Notes: generated by a model not told the origin, from the letters alone. Numbered from the stretch's first letter, positions 1-10,108 are shown. The stretch is DNA of 64,000 nucleotides from Labilibaculum sp. (GCA_016342745.1 JAEINT010000018.1:1-64000), one strand, 5' to 3'. Numbers and translations: made by a program.

Positions 1-18
1 GAGTAGGTCGACGCCAAC
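1..18 (+). rRNA. rrf: 5S ribosomal RNA, 3' end only (partial)
   Basis: The first bases, GAGTAGGTCGACGCC, match the conserved 3' segment of bacterial 5S rRNA (the GAGAGTAGGTCG-CGCC end typical of Bacteroidota). A strong rho-independent terminator follows a few bases later, as expected at the end of an rRNA operon. Only the last 15 to 20 nucleotides lie in the window, so the exact 3' end is approximate. The rest of the rRNA operon should lie immediately to the left. The call rests on a short match plus context. Confidence 0.75.
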
Positions 19-22
19 TTTT

Positions 23-62
23 AAAGAGTCTTATTCCAAATGGAGTAAGACTCTTTTTTTTT
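23..62 (+). terminator. Rho-independent terminator after the 5S rRNA
   Basis: A 15-bp stem (23-37 with 42-56, one G-T wobble) closes a four-base loop and is followed by a run of Ts to position 62. The T tract is on the plus strand, so it ends transcription coming from the rRNA operon on the left. The minus-strand regulator gene stops only about 50 bp away, so the stem may also help that convergent transcript. Confidence 0.9.
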
Positions 63-114
63 GCTGTAAACTCTGGTGTTGGAATGTGCACCGAACTATT
101 TTTAAAGGAATTAT

Positions 115-831
115 TTACTTTGGAGAGTCGAACGGAGTATTGATCTGTAGCAGACGAAAACCACTACCATGAATGTTCTCTATTATAATGCTGGGATCAG
201 ACTTTAAATATTTTCTGAGCTTAGTAATGTACACATCCATACTTCGTGTAGTATAGAAGTTATCATCGCCCCAAATCTCTTGTAAGGCTTTTTCTCTTGG
301 TAATATATGATTTAGCTTTTGACTTAATAAGCAAAGTAATTCTGATTCTTTAGGTGATAATTTTTGTTCTTGAATCTCATCTCGTAGAGTTCGTAATAGT
401 GGATCAAAAGTGAATTTACCAATTGTATATTTTTCATCTATTGGTTCCTTAGCAACATTATTGTTGCGGGAGAGAATTGCTTTAATCTTATAAATTAATA
501 GTTCAGAATCAAAAGGTTTGGTAATGTAATCATCAGCTCCTAATTGATAACCTTGAATAATATCTTCTTTCAATGTTTTTGCAGTAAGAAAGATAATAGG
601 AATGTTAGGGTTGATTGCTTTAATTTTTTTAGCGAGGTTAAAACCATCCATTTCTGGCATCATAACATCTAAAATGCAAAGCTTGTATTTTGAAGTTAGA
701 AAGGAGGATAAACCATCTTTTCCATTTTTGCATAAGTCAACATTAAAATCAGAAATTTCAAGATAGTTTTTTAGAACGGCTCCGAAATTAGGCTCATCTT
801 CTACGAGTAATATTTTAAGATCTTCTTTCAT
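115..831 (-). CDS. OmpR/PhoB-family DNA-binding response regulator
   Basis: Two-domain cytoplasmic regulator of 238 residues. The receiver domain (about 5-120) carries the acidic pair E11/D12, the phospho-acceptor D55 in LDVMMPEMDG, T83 and K105 of the TKPF motif. The C-terminal half (about 135-230) is a winged-helix OmpR-type DNA-binding domain ending in a typical GSGFRL strand-turn. It begins one base after the stop of the upstream kinase gene, so the pair is co-transcribed and should form a two-component system. It closely resembles the regulator at 49423-50109, including conserved stretches such as TTRSMDVYITKLRK versus NARSMDVYITKLRK. The signal and target genes are unknown. Confidence 0.95.
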   Translation of the reverse strand: MKEDLKILLVEDEPNFGAVLKNYLEISDFNVDLCKNGKDGLSSFLTSKYKLCILDVMMPEMDGFNLAKKIKAINPNIPIIFLTAKTLKEDIIQGYQLGADDYITKPFDSELLIYKIKAILSRNNNVAKEPIDEKYTIGKFTFDPLLRTLRDEIQEQKLSPKESELLCLLSQKLNHILPREKALQEIWGDDNFYTTRSMDVYITKLRKYLKSDPSIIIENIHGSGFRLLQINTPFDSPK

Positions 832-832
832 A

Positions 833-2416
833 TTATACTTTTAATGGTAGTGTAATGGTAACCATGGTTCCTTCGTTTTGTTTGCTTGTAACTTCGATAT
901 TTCCATTGTGTTTATCTACAATTAGTTTTACGTAACTAAGTCCTAAGCCAAAACCTTTTACATTGTGGATATTACCTGTTTCGGCCCGAAAGAATTTTTT
1001 GAACGCTTTTTTTCTGGTGTCAGTACTCATACCAATTCCTGAATCCTTAATCCAAATTTGTATTTTATTATCAATTCCTCTTGTTCCTATTTCAATTTGT
1101 GGTTTCGCAAGAGAGTATTTTATTGAATTGTCAAGCAAATTAAATATTGCATTTAAAAAATGAACTTCATCAACATCGCATATATCATTAACAGCCTCTA
1201 ATTTGATAATGAGTGATCCTCCTTTTTCATCGATTTGGAGTTGAATATGCTCGGCTGCTTTTTGAAGGATTTCATTAAGATGGTTGGTCTGAGGATTGAT
1301 ATTTAGTTCGTGTTTTCCGAATAGGGATAATTGAAGAATATTTTCGACTTGTTTATTCATTCGGAAATTTTCGTCCTTAATGATAGATGTAAAATATCGA
1401 ATTTTATCTGGTTGACCGATAACTTTAGCATTATTTATTGAATCTGATGCTAGAGCTATAGTGGCGATAGGTGTTTTAAATTCGTGCGTAATGTTATTAA
1501 TGAAATCGGATTTTATATCACTGATTCGTTTTTGTTTTAGAATGAAGGAAATAGCATTTATAAAAGTGAAAATTATGAATAAGGTGAATATTGCAGATAG
1601 AATTAGTAAGGAGAATATAGATTCATAAATGAGTGTAAAACGATCAGGGAAATTTAAGGATAACTGACTATTAGATAGGAAAATATCATTTGGGAAAAGA
1701 GTTATGCTGTGAGGAGAATTAAGTAAGGTTTTATTAAGTGTAGAGTCCGATGAAACAAGGATTTGTTTTGAGTCTCCGTCTATTATTGCATAATTAAATG
1801 GAGAAGAAATATCAAAATTTATTAAACTTGTTTCAATTTCAGTAGGTAAATCTTCCTGGCTAACACGATCTATAATTGTAATATCTTTTGATTTAAACTC
1901 ATAGACTACTTTTTCGACAATATTTTCGATTTGCCTTTCTTTATTTTCTATTCTAATTATTGTATCCATGCTTGTTACATGAATATCAATATCCATTAGA
2001 GAGTCAGATTGATTATTGGAGTGCCAGAAGTTAATCGATTTATTTGAGCTGCTATTTGCAGAAACGATTATTTGAGTATCACCTGCATTCTTATTTTCTA
2101 GTTTTTGTGTGGTTTTAATTTTGATATGATGTTTGCTTCCATGCTCTTTCTCATCAATGAAATCTCGAATTGCATGAATTTCAATATTAGATGGATGTGT
2201 GTTACTAACAGAATGAAGACCTTTTCCTATAAGAAAAACGTTTTCTTTTTTCTCAAGATTTTGTACAACCTGATGTAATGCCTTATTGATATTGGAATCA
2301 AAAGTTTTTTCTTGAATATGGATTGCATTTTTTATCCATAGGATTTGAACACCAATTATCCCTAAAAGAGAAATGGACATTAAAATAATTAATGTGCTTA
2401 TTAGTTTTTTGCTCAT
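833..2416 (-). CDS. Membrane sensor histidine kinase, partner of the adjacent OmpR regulator
   Basis: A 527-residue inner-membrane kinase. A first transmembrane helix (about 7-27) and a second (about 265-290) frame a periplasmic sensor region of roughly 240 residues that I do not recognise. The cytoplasmic part has the H box in NNITHEFKTPIATI (the His is the phosphorylation site), an N box (NLLDNSIKYS), and G boxes DSGIGM and GFGLGLSYVK. No HAMP domain is obvious. It shares the H-box and the FFRxxTGNxHxVKGFGLGLSYVK block with the kinase at 47902, so the two are paralogues with divergent sensor regions. It is first in a two-gene operon with the response regulator. Confidence 0.94.
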   Translation of the reverse strand: MSKKLISTLIILMSISLLGIIGVQILWIKNAIHIQEKTFDSNINKALHQVVQNLEKKENVFLIGKGLHSVSNTHPSNIEIHAIRDFIDEKEHGSKHHIKIKTTQKLENKNAGDTQIIVSANSSSNKSINFWHSNNQSDSLMDIDIHVTSMDTIIRIENKERQIENIVEKVVYEFKSKDITIIDRVSQEDLPTEIETSLINFDISSPFNYAIIDGDSKQILVSSDSTLNKTLLNSPHSITLFPNDIFLSNSQLSLNFPDRFTLIYESIFSLLILSAIFTLFIIFTFINAISFILKQKRISDIKSDFINNITHEFKTPIATIALASDSINNAKVIGQPDKIRYFTSIIKDENFRMNKQVENILQLSLFGKHELNINPQTNHLNEILQKAAEHIQLQIDEKGGSLIIKLEAVNDICDVDEVHFLNAIFNLLDNSIKYSLAKPQIEIGTRGIDNKIQIWIKDSGIGMSTDTRKKAFKKFFRAETGNIHNVKGFGLGLSYVKLIVDKHNGNIEVTSKQNEGTMVTITLPLKV

Positions 2417-2451
2417 TGTAAATTAATGAATTGCTATTTGAAGATACAATT

Positions 2452-2459
2452 CAAATTTA
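2452..2459 (-). promoter_or_regulatory. Bacteroidota -7 box upstream of the kinase/regulator operon
   Basis: Read on the minus strand this is TAAATTTG, an exact TAnnTTTG match about 36 bp upstream of the kinase start. No clear TTTG -33 box is visible at the usual distance, so this is a weak call from one element and position. Confidence 0.35.
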
Positions 2460-2523
2460 CAAAGCACAAGCAATTTATCGGGTTAAAGCTGCCCTAATAA
2501 TCCTTAAAGAAAAGTTAAATGAT

Positions 2524-2547
2524 AAAAAAAGGGACTACAATAGCCCC
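2524..2547 (-). terminator. Rho-independent terminator overlapping the kdsB stop codon
   Basis: On the minus strand a 7-bp stem (GGGGCTA/TAGTCCC, one wobble, loop TTG) is followed by seven Ts. The stem contains the last codons and the TAG stop of kdsB, so coding and terminator sequence are shared. It separates kdsB from the downstream kinase/regulator operon. Confidence 0.75.
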
Positions 2548-3284
2548 ATTTCTTTAACTCTTTCTAAATCTTCTGGTGTATCAATACCAATTGATTCGTG
2601 TTCTGTAATTTCCGTTTGAATCCAATAGCCATTTTCAAGCCATCGTAATTGTTCTAAAGATTCAGATAATTCTAGAGGGCTTTGTTCTAGTTTTGTTACT
2701 TCCATAAGGGCTTTGTAACGATAGGCGTACATACCAATATGTTTGTAAAAAGTATTTTTCTCAATCCAATTCTCCTTATTTTCTCCTCGTACAAATGGGA
2801 TTGTAGATCGACTAAAATATAAAGCTCGTTTATTTTTACTGATTACAACCTTAACTTTGTTCGCATCCGAAATTTCATCAGAATTGGATATTTTTTTAAT
2901 AAGGGTTGCGATTTCTGTCGAAGGGCAAGAAAAACAGTTTTTTAAGGAGCTGATTTGTTCTGGTTGAATAAATGGCTCATCTCCTTGAATGTTAATTACC
3001 ACATCAAATTGTGAATCTAGCTTTTCTGTGATTTTTAATGCAGCTTCTGCGATTCGATCCGTTCCACTTTGGTGATCAGGCGAAGTCATGATTACTTTTC
3101 CTCCGAAGCTTTTAACACACTCCTCAATTCGAGAGTCATCGGTAGCCACCCAAACTTGCTCGAGTGCTTTGGAAGCTTGTTCGTAAACTTTCTGGATCAT
3201 TGGTTTGCCGTTAATATCGGCAAGAGGTTTGCCTGGGAAACGCGTAGAGGCAAACCTTGCGGGAATAATTCCTAAGAATTTCAT
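2535..3284 (-). CDS. kdsB: 3-deoxy-manno-octulosonate cytidylyltransferase (CMP-KDO synthetase)
   Basis: Activates KDO with CTP to give CMP-KDO, the donor for KDO addition to lipid A in LPS inner-core synthesis; cytoplasmic. The 249-residue protein has the usual family length. The N-terminal nucleotide-binding signature IPARFASTRFPGKPL (about 7-21) and the metal-site motif NIQGDEPFI (about 97-105) are intact, and the C-terminal GIDTPEDLERV is typical. The ATG start gives the expected compact N terminus. The gene lies 21 bp downstream of the PAS kinase gene on the same strand and may be co-transcribed with it. Its terminator overlaps the stop codon. Confidence 0.97.
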   Translation of the reverse strand: MKFLGIIPARFASTRFPGKPLADINGKPMIQKVYEQASKALEQVWVATDDSRIEECVKSFGGKVIMTSPDHQSGTDRIAEAALKITEKLDSQFDVVINIQGDEPFIQPEQISSLKNCFSCPSTEIATLIKKISNSDEISDANKVKVVISKNKRALYFSRSTIPFVRGENKENWIEKNTFYKHIGMYAYRYKALMEVTKLEQSPLELSESLEQLRWLENGYWIQTEITEHESIGIDTPEDLERVKEMGLL

Positions 3285-3305
3285 TCGTGATTTATTTTGC
3301 AGTAA

Positions 3306-4478
3306 TTAATTAAGTGGCAAAGTAAACAAAAATTCAGAACCTTCACCTAATTTACTATTTGCCATTATTTCCCCACCATGGCCTACAACTATATTTTTCG
3401 CAATGGCTAAGCCCAATCCTGTACTACTTTCGTTGGCTGTAGTTTTCGCACTTGTGGTTCCAAATTCAGTAAACAAATTTTTAACTTCTTCTTCTGGAAT
3501 ACCAACTCCCTGATCGGTTACTGAAATTTGTAAAAAAGCATTTGTTTCGATTATACTCACGGATACCCTTGTTTCAGGATTTGAGTATTTTATTGCATTA
3601 CTGAGTAAGTTATGCAATACTTGTTCTATTTTACTTTTATCAATTTTTATAGAAGGATTCTTTATTTTAGAATTAAAGTCAATTTGGATTTTCTTCTTTT
3701 TCGCAAAAATTTTATTGATTTTAATTGTATTGATTACGATATTTTCAATGTTAATCTTTTCTTTATTAAGTTCAAGTTTTCCCAATTCAATTTTAGAAAT
3801 ATCAAGTAATTCATTGAGTAATTGCAGTGAGAATTGGCTACTGTCTTTAATTAGATTTAAAAATTCAGTTTTATCTTCTTTTGAAAACTCATCAAAGGAA
3901 TCAATTAATAACTCAGAAAAAGAATTGATAGCACCAATTGGATTTCTTAAATCGTGAGCTGCAATTCCTAAAAATTTAGATTTTTGCTCGTTTAAACTTT
4001 TAAGAGAATCATTTTGTTCTTCGAGTTTTGCTTTTTGTTTTTCCAATTCTGTATGATCATCAACAATTACAAGTATATATTCCTTCTCGTTATATTGAAT
4101 GTGTCTTGTTGAGTAAAGAAAATGTTTGGTGTCTTTTGTTGTTTCGTCAGCATAAAAATCTCTAGTTAGCTTACGATTATTGGTAGGTACTTTTTGCGAC
4201 ATATTCGCTAATATATCGTTTCGTAGTTTACAATTTTTACAATGAGACGTTTCCCCGCATAAGGCCTTTTCTTCAATTGCGAATTTGCAGCCCAAAGCAT
4301 TACCGCATAAATCTCCAAGAATTTTTTCTTCTCGTTTTTGGAATAAAATTGAGAAAGATTCATTTATACTTTCTACTCGAGCATTTGTATCTAAAATAAA
4401 TAAAGCAGAAGTAATATTATCAAATAGAATGTTTAAAAATTCATTGGATTCTTTAAGATTCTTCAGGTTAATTGCCAT
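3306..4478 (-). CDS. Soluble PAS-domain sensor histidine kinase with a cysteine cluster
   Basis: A 390-residue kinase without membrane helices, so probably cytoplasmic. An N-terminal PAS-like domain (about 10-135) contains five cysteines spaced C58-x5-C64-x9-C74-x5-C80-x2-C83. A coiled-coil linker (about 135-165) leads to a HisKA domain with the H box IAAHDLRNPIGAI, then a HATPase domain with NLLSNAIKYS, DQGVGIPEEE and GLGLAIAK. There is no receiver domain, and no response regulator gene adjoins it, so it is an orphan kinase. The cysteines could bind zinc, an Fe-S cluster or act as a thiol switch; this is inference. Start chosen at the ATG just before the PAS domain. Confidence 0.9.
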   Translation of the reverse strand: MAINLKNLKESNEFLNILFDNITSALFILDTNARVESINESFSILFQKREEKILGDLCGNALGCKFAIEEKALCGETSHCKNCKLRNDILANMSQKVPTNNRKLTRDFYADETTKDTKHFLYSTRHIQYNEKEYILVIVDDHTELEKQKAKLEEQNDSLKSLNEQKSKFLGIAAHDLRNPIGAINSFSELLIDSFDEFSKEDKTEFLNLIKDSSQFSLQLLNELLDISKIELGKLELNKEKINIENIVINTIKINKIFAKKKKIQIDFNSKIKNPSIKIDKSKIEQVLHNLLSNAIKYSNPETRVSVSIIETNAFLQISVTDQGVGIPEEEVKNLFTEFGTTSAKTTANESSTGLGLAIAKNIVVGHGGEIMANSKLGEGSEFLFTLPLN

Positions 4479-4582
4479 GAGCGAGAAAGTTTATAAGAAA
4501 TGAAATTACCTATTTTATTACGTGAGGGACTGAAAAAAGATACGGGAAATTAACAATCTTTAATGATAATAATGAAGTAGAA

Positions 4583-4614
4583 TTGCTTACTAAATTGAAA
4601 AAGTAGTAATTTTG
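4583..4614 (+). promoter_or_regulatory. Bacteroidota-type promoter of the sigma-54 activator/lptE/secG cluster
   Basis: A TTG at 4583-4585 and TAATTTTG at 4607-4614 are separated by 21 nt, matching the TTTG...TAnnTTTG pattern. Transcription would begin near 4621, about 55 nt upstream of the ATG at 4676. This argues against the in-frame ATG at 4637 being the true start. Confidence 0.55.
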
Positions 4615-4675
4615 TCAGGTAGCATGAAAAAATTTCATGTTTTTTACTCTCGTAATAATCAAAATCAGGTTTTTG

Positions 4676-5917
4676 ATGGATGTACAAAAAATAAAACAGC
4701 GTTTCGCTATTATTGGGACAACTTATTCTTTAAATAGATCAATTGACATAGCTGTTCAGGTTGCTCCTACCGATTTGTCAGTTCTAATTACAGGAGAAAG
4801 TGGTACCGGGAAAGAAGTATTTCCGCAAATTATACACCAATATAGTGCAAGAAAACATGCACCTTATATTGCTGTTAATTGTGGTGCAATTCCAGAAGGA
4901 ACGATAGACTCAGAATTGTTTGGTCATGAAAAAGGAGCCTTTACAGGTGCTTTGTCTGATCGTAAAGGATATTTTGAAGCGGCTAATAAAGGAACCATCT
5001 TTTTAGATGAGATTGGTGAACTTCCTTTATCAACTCAGGTGCGATTGCTACGTGTATTGGAAACAGGTGAATTTATAAAAGTAGGATCTTCTAAAGTTAT
5101 CAAAACGGACGTTAGAGTAGTCGCGGCTACCAACGTTAATATTCCTAAATCAGTAAAAGAAGGAAAGTTTAGAGAAGATTTATTTTATCGTTTAAATACG
5201 GTACCCATTTCGATGCCACCATTGAGAGAGAGGCAAGAGGATATTCATTTGTTGTTTAGAAAATTTGCACAAGATTTTGCGGAAAAATATAGAATGCCAC
5301 CTTTACGATTGGATGAAGCTGCTCAGCAATTGTTAAAATCTTATCGATGGCCAGGAAATATTCGTCAGTTGAAAAATGTAACAGAGCAAATTTCCATTAT
5401 CGAAAAAGAAAGACAAATTGGAGCTGAAAATTTACAGCCGTATTTGCCTCGGAATGATGAACAAATGTTACCAGCTCTTTATACCGATAGCTCTAGTAAG
5501 GATAAAACATTTTCTTCGGAAAGAGAAATTTTGTACAAGGTGCTTTTCGATATGAAAAAGGATATGGGCGATTTGAAAAAATTAGTATTTGATTTAATGC
5601 AATCAAGTGGTGATTCATCTAGCTTGCAAAAAGATAATGCAGTACTGATTCGTAAACTGTATGAAGATCAGGAGTTTGACATATTGCCGCATCAAGGACA
5701 AAGTCAGCCTGCAACTAATATTCCTACACCAAATGATTCAGTAATTCAGGATACAGAGGTTTTTGTTGAGGAATCTTTATCATTGGAAGATAAAGAGGTT
5801 GAATTGATTAAAAAAGCCTTGGATAAGCATAATGGAAAAAGAAAATATGCTGCTTTGGATTTAGGAATCTCAGAACGTACTTTGTATCGTAAAATCAAAG
5901 AGTACGATATCAACTAA
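4676..5917 (+). CDS. Sigma-54-dependent transcriptional activator, AAA+ and Fis domains
   Basis: Activator of RNA polymerase-sigma54. The AAA+ domain spans about residues 10-240: Walker A GESGTGKE, the sigma54-contacting loop GAFTGA, Walker B GTIFLDEIGE, and the sensor region RWPGNIRQLKN. A polar linker of about 100 residues leads to a C-terminal Fis-type helix-turn-helix (GKRKYAALDLGISERTLYRK). It has no N-terminal receiver or sensing domain, so activity must be controlled by level or by a partner. An ATG 39 bases upstream is in frame but adds a stretch unlike the family, so the start at MDVQKIKQRF is preferred. It heads a same-strand cluster with lptE, a TPR protein and secG, an order I recall from other Bacteroidota. 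Confidence 0.95.
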   Translation: MDVQKIKQRFAIIGTTYSLNRSIDIAVQVAPTDLSVLITGESGTGKEVFPQIIHQYSARKHAPYIAVNCGAIPEGTIDSELFGHEKGAFTGALSDRKGYFEAANKGTIFLDEIGELPLSTQVRLLRVLETGEFIKVGSSKVIKTDVRVVAATNVNIPKSVKEGKFREDLFYRLNTVPISMPPLRERQEDIHLLFRKFAQDFAEKYRMPPLRLDEAAQQLLKSYRWPGNIRQLKNVTEQISIIEKERQIGAENLQPYLPRNDEQMLPALYTDSSSKDKTFSSEREILYKVLFDMKKDMGDLKKLVFDLMQSSGDSSSLQKDNAVLIRKLYEDQEFDILPHQGQSQPATNIPTPNDSVIQDTEVFVEESLSLEDKEVELIKKALDKHNGKRKYAALDLGISERTLYRKIKEYDIN

Positions 5918-5954
5918 ATATTTACAAATTATTGTTATTTTTATTTTTCATTAT

Positions 5955-6476
5955 ATGAACAAGATAAAAACCGTTTTTTTAAGCTTAATTATTAGCATTT
6001 TCGTGAGTGCTTGTGGACTTACTAAAGTTGGTTACAATTTTAGTGGAGGTTCTTTATCTCCTGAGGTAGAGTCATTTTCAGTGCAATTTTTTCCAAATAG
6101 GGCACCCTTGGTGAATCCGAATTTGAGCAATAAGTTTACCGAGGATTTAAAAGAGAAATTTAGAGGGCAAACTACATTAAATGAGATTGTTGATGCAGAT
6201 GGACACTTGAATTTTGATGGTGAAATTATAGGTTATCAAACAAGAGCTTTAGATGTTACAGCAAATGATATTTCTGCTACCAACCGTTTAACGATTACGA
6301 TTAAAGTTCGTTTCACAAATGAGAAAGAGCCTGACAATGATTTCGATAAGAGTTTTTCAGCTTTCGCAGATTTTGACAGTACTCAGCAATTAAGTGATGT
6401 GGAAGATTCTTTGGTTGAAGAGATATTAGAACAAATTATTGATGATATTTATAATGCAGCGGTTGTAAACTGGTAA
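5955..6476 (+). CDS. lptE: LPS-assembly lipoprotein LptE-like protein
   Basis: A 173-residue lipoprotein. The signal peptide ends in a lipobox (FVSACG), so it should be lipidated at the Cys near residue 20 and anchored in the outer membrane. The following GYNFSGGSL and conserved FPNRAPLVNPNLSNKFTE pattern are typical of Bacteroidota LptE-like proteins, which plug the LptD channel that inserts LPS. Position between a sigma-54 activator and secG supports the family call. It begins 37 bp after the activator and ends 4 bp before the next gene, so the genes are co-transcribed. Sequence conservation in LptE is low, so the role is inferred. Confidence 0.82.
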   Translation: MNKIKTVFLSLIISIFVSACGLTKVGYNFSGGSLSPEVESFSVQFFPNRAPLVNPNLSNKFTEDLKEKFRGQTTLNEIVDADGHLNFDGEIIGYQTRALDVTANDISATNRLTITIKVRFTNEKEPDNDFDKSFSAFADFDSTQQLSDVEDSLVEEILEQIIDDIYNAAVVNW

Positions 6477-6480
6477 GAAT

Positions 6481-7500
6481 ATGGATCAAAGTTTATTACA
6501 AGATTGGATAAAGAATTCGGGGAATATGGATCGAAATAGTCATCGGGAATTAAAAAATCTGATTGACCAATATCCCTATTTTCAGACGGCTCATCTTCTC
6601 TTGTTAAAAAACTTACATGATAACCAGAGTATTCGTTTTAAGGAGGAATTGAGAAATTCAGCCTTATTTATTCCAGACCGCAGACAATTATTTCTGTTGC
6701 TTCAGGATCAAATCAAAATTCAATCAAAAACTTCCGAAACTGAAAATCTTCCTCTAGAGGAGGATAAAAAGGCAGAAATAGAGATACAAGATCAAGATGT
6801 TGTTGCTGAAGCAAAAGATGGTGAACCTGAAGCAGCAATAGAAGTAAAACAAATTGTTTCAGACGATGATAAATCAGAGGAATTATTCGATTTTTCGGAT
6901 GATGAAACAGCTGTAGTTTCAGATACGGAAAATACTCTTGATGAAAATGTAGAAGCTGCAAAAGGAGAAATTTTAGAACTTACCGAACCAACAGAAAAGA
7001 AAGAGCAGAGTGATTCTGAAATTCTTGTTGCAGAAACAGAAGTATACCATATTGGTTATGGAGGTAATTTTTATACTCTGGATCAGAAATCCAATGAGGA
7101 TGAAATAGAGTCGAAAGAGCCAAAAGAAAATCATTCCTTTACCGATTGGATGGATGTGGTTGATGTTAATGAAACTTCGGATGAAGAGCAGCAAAATGAT
7201 CAAAATTCTCGACATGAAAAAGTAAAGAGAGGAATTGATCTTATTGATAATTTTATTCAGAATGATCCTCGAATTGAAAGAAATATTAAAGTAGTTGATA
7301 AACAAGAAGATATTTCATTGGACAGTTTAGAGGAAAAAGATAGTTTTATTAGCGAAACTTTAGCGGCTATCTATGTGAAACAGAAACTGTTTGATAAGGC
7401 AATTGCGGTTTATGACAAATTAGTGTTGAAAAATCCCGAAAAAAACGTTTACTTTGCGAGTCAGATTGAAGATTTAAAAAAATTAAAAAATAGTAAATAA
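6481..7500 (+). CDS. Acidic protein with a C-terminal TPR-like repeat, unknown function
   Basis: A 339-residue cytoplasmic protein without signal peptide. The N-terminal 80 residues are helical (LLQDWIKNSGNMDRNSHREL). The middle (about 85-220) is strongly acidic and low in complexity. The last 50 residues form a TPR-like helix pair (ISETLAAIYVKQKLFDKAIAVYDKLVLKNP). Proteins of this layout seem to accompany lptE and secG in Bacteroidota, but no activity is known to me. Spacing of 4 bp to lptE and 6 bp to secG indicates one transcript. Confidence 0.85.
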   Translation: MDQSLLQDWIKNSGNMDRNSHRELKNLIDQYPYFQTAHLLLLKNLHDNQSIRFKEELRNSALFIPDRRQLFLLLQDQIKIQSKTSETENLPLEEDKKAEIEIQDQDVVAEAKDGEPEAAIEVKQIVSDDDKSEELFDFSDDETAVVSDTENTLDENVEAAKGEILELTEPTEKKEQSDSEILVAETEVYHIGYGGNFYTLDQKSNEDEIESKEPKENHSFTDWMDVVDVNETSDEEQQNDQNSRHEKVKRGIDLIDNFIQNDPRIERNIKVVDKQEDISLDSLEEKDSFISETLAAIYVKQKLFDKAIAVYDKLVLKNPEKNVYFASQIEDLKKLKNSK

Positions 7501-7506
7501 ATAAGT

Positions 7507-7848
7507 ATGTATACCTTTATTTCAATATTAATCGTTATTGTAGCAGTTTTGTTAGTGTTAATCGTACTAGTACAGAACTCAAAAGGAGGAGGATTAGCTT
7601 CAAACTTTTCATCTTCAAACCAAATTATGGGAGTTAAGAAAACAACAGATTTTCTTGAAAAAGCAACTTGGGTTTTAGCCGGAAGTTTATTAGTACTTTG
7701 TATCTTAACAGTAACAACTATTGATCGTGGAGAATTAGATGGTCAAAAGTCACAAATTGAGCAGCAATTACAGGGAACTGAAACTGCTCCTGAAGTACCT
7801 ACTTTCCCAACAGAAGCTCCTTCTACAGAAAAGGATACAGCGAAATAA
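7507..7848 (+). CDS. secG: Preprotein translocase subunit SecG
   Basis: Small accessory subunit of the SecYEG channel in the inner membrane. The 113-residue protein has two transmembrane helices (about 3-22 and 52-73) separated by the family's conserved cytosolic loop NSKGGGLASNFSSSNQ. The C-terminal tail is Pro/Thr/Glu-rich, as often found in Bacteroidota SecG. It is last in its cluster and is followed by a strong terminator. Confidence 0.95.
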   Translation: MYTFISILIVIVAVLLVLIVLVQNSKGGGLASNFSSSNQIMGVKKTTDFLEKATWVLAGSLLVLCILTVTTIDRGELDGQKSQIEQQLQGTETAPEVPTFPTEAPSTEKDTAK

Positions 7849-7876
7849 GAAAATATTTTATATCATTGATATAATT

Positions 7877-7913
7877 AAATGTCAGTATGTCATAACATGC
7901 TGACATTTTTTTT
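7877..7913 (+). terminator. Terminator after secG
   Basis: A 14-bp stem (7877-7890 with 7895-7908, one wobble) with a four-base loop runs directly into Ts to 7913. It closes the sigma-54 activator-lptE-secG transcript and separates it from groES. Confidence 0.92.
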
Positions 7914-8109
7914 GTACCTATATCATTCTGTTTTTCAGTGCATTTATTGATTCGCAGAGGGGAAATTGATCATTTATTCCTAATAAATAAATTAATTAAA
8001 GGCGAAAAATAATCTGAATTCTGAAAATATGTCAACGATTTTTGTTTGGCATGGAATATGAAAGGGAAAGGATCTAAAAAAGAAAATAATAACTTAAAAT
8101 ATTTAAAAA

Positions 8110-8388
8110 ATGGCTGAGTTAAAAGGTAAAATACTTGCGGGAAAAATTTTAGTAGAATCAATTCCAGCTGAAGAGAAAACTGCGAGTGGTATCATTATTC
8201 CTGATGCTGCAAAAGAAAAACCAATGCAGGGTAAAGTAGTATTGGTTGGTTCAGCTAAAAAAGATGAGCCAATGGAATTGAAAGCAGGAGATACTGTTTT
8301 TTACGGAAAGTATTCTGGAACAGAATTAAACATTAATGGTGAGGATTACCTATTGATGTCTCAAGCAGATGTTTTATATTTTGTGTAG
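8110..8388 (+). CDS. groES: Co-chaperonin GroES
   Basis: The lid of the GroEL folding chamber; cytoplasmic heptamer. The 92-residue length is standard. Recognisable are the mobile loop region (ESIPAEEKTASGIIIPDAAKE, split around residues 17-37) and the C-terminal GEDYLLMSQADVLYFV. It is followed 36 bp later by groEL. I see no CIRCE inverted repeat (TTAGCACTC-N9-GAGTGCTAA) in the 260 bp upstream, so HrcA control is not supported here. Confidence 0.98.
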   Translation: MAELKGKILAGKILVESIPAEEKTASGIIIPDAAKEKPMQGKVVLVGSAKKDEPMELKAGDTVFYGKYSGTELNINGEDYLLMSQADVLYFV

Positions 8389-8418
8389 TTACTGAAAAAA
8401 TAAATTTCAAAAATTTAA

Positions 8419-10056
<1,638 letters not shown>

Positions 10057-10079
10057 GAAAATTATATCTATTATATATT

Positions 10080-10108
10080 AAAAAGGCGACCTTGTGTCGC
10101 CTTTTTTT
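10080..10108. terminator. Bidirectional terminator between groEL and the convergent lipoprotein gene
   Basis: The stem AAAAGGCGAC/GTCGCCTTTT with loop CTTGT is followed by seven Ts on the plus strand and preceded by a run of As, so it works in both directions. The minus-strand gene's TAA stop lies inside the T tract. Confidence 0.92.

Noticed and set aside
6973-7305. 110-codon minus-strand frame within the acidic TPR protein gene
   Set aside because: Antisense to an acidic Glu/Asp-rich gene, which yields a Phe/Ile-rich mirror peptide; no promoter or start signal.
7914-8109. CIRCE/HrcA operator upstream of groES
   Set aside because: No TTAGCACTC-N9-GAGTGCTAA-like repeat is present in the gap.
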